Translations under genes and position numbers: made by a program
Shown here: positions 5,097 to 5,309 of the stretch, piece by piece
How positions within the stretch are numbered: the first letter of the stretch is position 1
How the letters are laid out: every line of letters begins with the position of its first letter
NCBI GenBank assembly: GCA_937934775.1
Contig: CALGYL010000306.1
Coordinates: forward strand, 1-5,309
Length of the DNA: 5,309 nt
Direction: 5' to 3'
Source of the DNA: an uncultured Clostridia bacterium
Lineage (GTDB): Bacteria; Bacillota; Clostridia; Christensenellales; Aristaeellaceae
Notes under the pieces: model-generated
Databases searched by the model: none
What the model was told of the DNA's origin: nothing
Seen by the model: the letters and a program-made list of their open reading frames with translations, nothing else

Positions 5097-5287
5097 CACC
5101 TCAGGGATAGTTTGTCATGCAGCCGGAGAAATATTCCATCGCCGCCGTTTTGCGTACCGCGGCCTGTCCGTCGGACAGACGATAGACCAGACAGGCATGC
5201 TGTGCTTTGCAAACCACCGGAAACGGAAATCATACCAATACCAGTACGAAACATTATTTCTTCCAAAGCGGCGAGGGATTTTTTCAT
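5096..5287 (-). CDS. Doubtful small ORF, 63 aa, upstream of the 49-aa gene
   Basis: The frame starts with an ATG at 5287 (MKKSLAALEEIMFRTG) and stops at TGA 5098-5096, sharing one base with the ATG of the next gene (TGATG). That arrangement is common in coupled genes and is the main argument for it. The ribosome binding site is poor, with CAGG touching the ATG. By my count about 44 percent of its third codon positions are G or C, low for this GC-rich DNA. No domain is recognisable. Another frame across 5101-5217 has more coding-like codon use, and the stretch may simply be a leader for the 49-residue gene. Confidence 0.22.
   Translation of the reverse strand: MKKSLAALEEIMFRTGIGMISVSGGLQSTACLSGLSSVRRTGRGTQNGGDGIFLRLHDKLSLR
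5162..5196 (-). other. Mutually exclusive hairpins in the possible leader
   Basis: GCCTGTC (5162-5168) has two possible partners. CTGTCC (5164-5169) pairs with GGACAG (5173-5178) in a 6-bp stem with a 3-nt loop, and GCCTGTC pairs with GACAGGC (5190-5196) in a 7-bp stem. Only one can form at a time. No ligand-binding fold or T tract is visible, so a regulatory role is speculative. Confidence 0.3.
5229..5237 (-). promoter_or_regulatory. Possible extended -10 promoter for the 49-aa gene
   Basis: On the minus strand TGGTATGAT (5237-5229) fits the extended -10 form TGnTATAAT with five of six hexamer matches. No good -35 box stands at the usual spacing. Initiation near 5222 would give a leader of about 126 nt containing the alternative hairpins at 5162-5196. 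Confidence 0.3.
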
Positions 5288-5309
5288 CCTGCAAGGAGCT
5301 GAAGCGCAG

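Noticed and set aside
1..5309. CRISPR array, tRNA, rRNA, insertion sequence or phage element
   Set aside because: No regularly spaced repeats, cloverleaf, transposase or long terminal inverted repeats are seen.

Overview
The window looks like a chromosomal segment of a GC-rich, low-mobility Bacillota (most likely class Clostridia). The evidence is the close resemblance of the small regulator to Bacillus-type OhrR, G-rich ribosome binding sites, AT-rich promoters set in GC-rich coding DNA, and a motility-sigma-like promoter in front of a chemoreceptor gene. No mobile element, CRISPR array, tRNA or rRNA is visible. The taxonomic guess is inference.

Layout from left to right. Positions 1-107 hold two hairpins: a 10-bp stem (8-44) and a perfect 19-bp stem (56-97) just after the leftmost gene. 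Positions 108-1080 on the minus strand are a two-gene peroxide-stress operon, ohrR then a cysteine glutathione peroxidase, overlapping by 14 nt. Its promoter region (1101-1142) carries a nested four-half-site inverted repeat built on ATTGT/ACAAT, directly at the -10 box. Just upstream lies an intrinsic terminator (1169-1202) that closes the next minus-strand gene, a methyl-accepting chemotaxis protein (1236-2798). The divergent gap 2799-3050 holds two candidate promoters for the chemoreceptor, one sigma-A-like and one sigma-28/SigD-like, and an extended -10 promoter for the plus-strand gene. That gene (3051-4811) is a bacterial Suv3-like superfamily 2 RNA helicase. The right end (4786-5309) holds minus-strand small ORFs: a convincing 49-residue basic protein (4947-5096), a possible 52-residue ORF 2 nt after it that runs into the 3' end of the helicase gene, and an ambiguous stretch to the window edge.

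How the genes relate. The regulator should sense organic hydroperoxides through Cys14 and repress itself and the peroxidase, which detoxifies them. The chemoreceptor is an orphan with no che genes nearby. The helicase is probably an RNA metabolism enzyme without a nuclease partner in view. The small basic protein resembles minor spore or nucleic-acid-associated proteins only in composition. I do not see a multi-gene defence or otherwise wholly new system. The least explained items are the nested ohrR operator, the small-protein cluster at the right end and the 19-bp hairpin.
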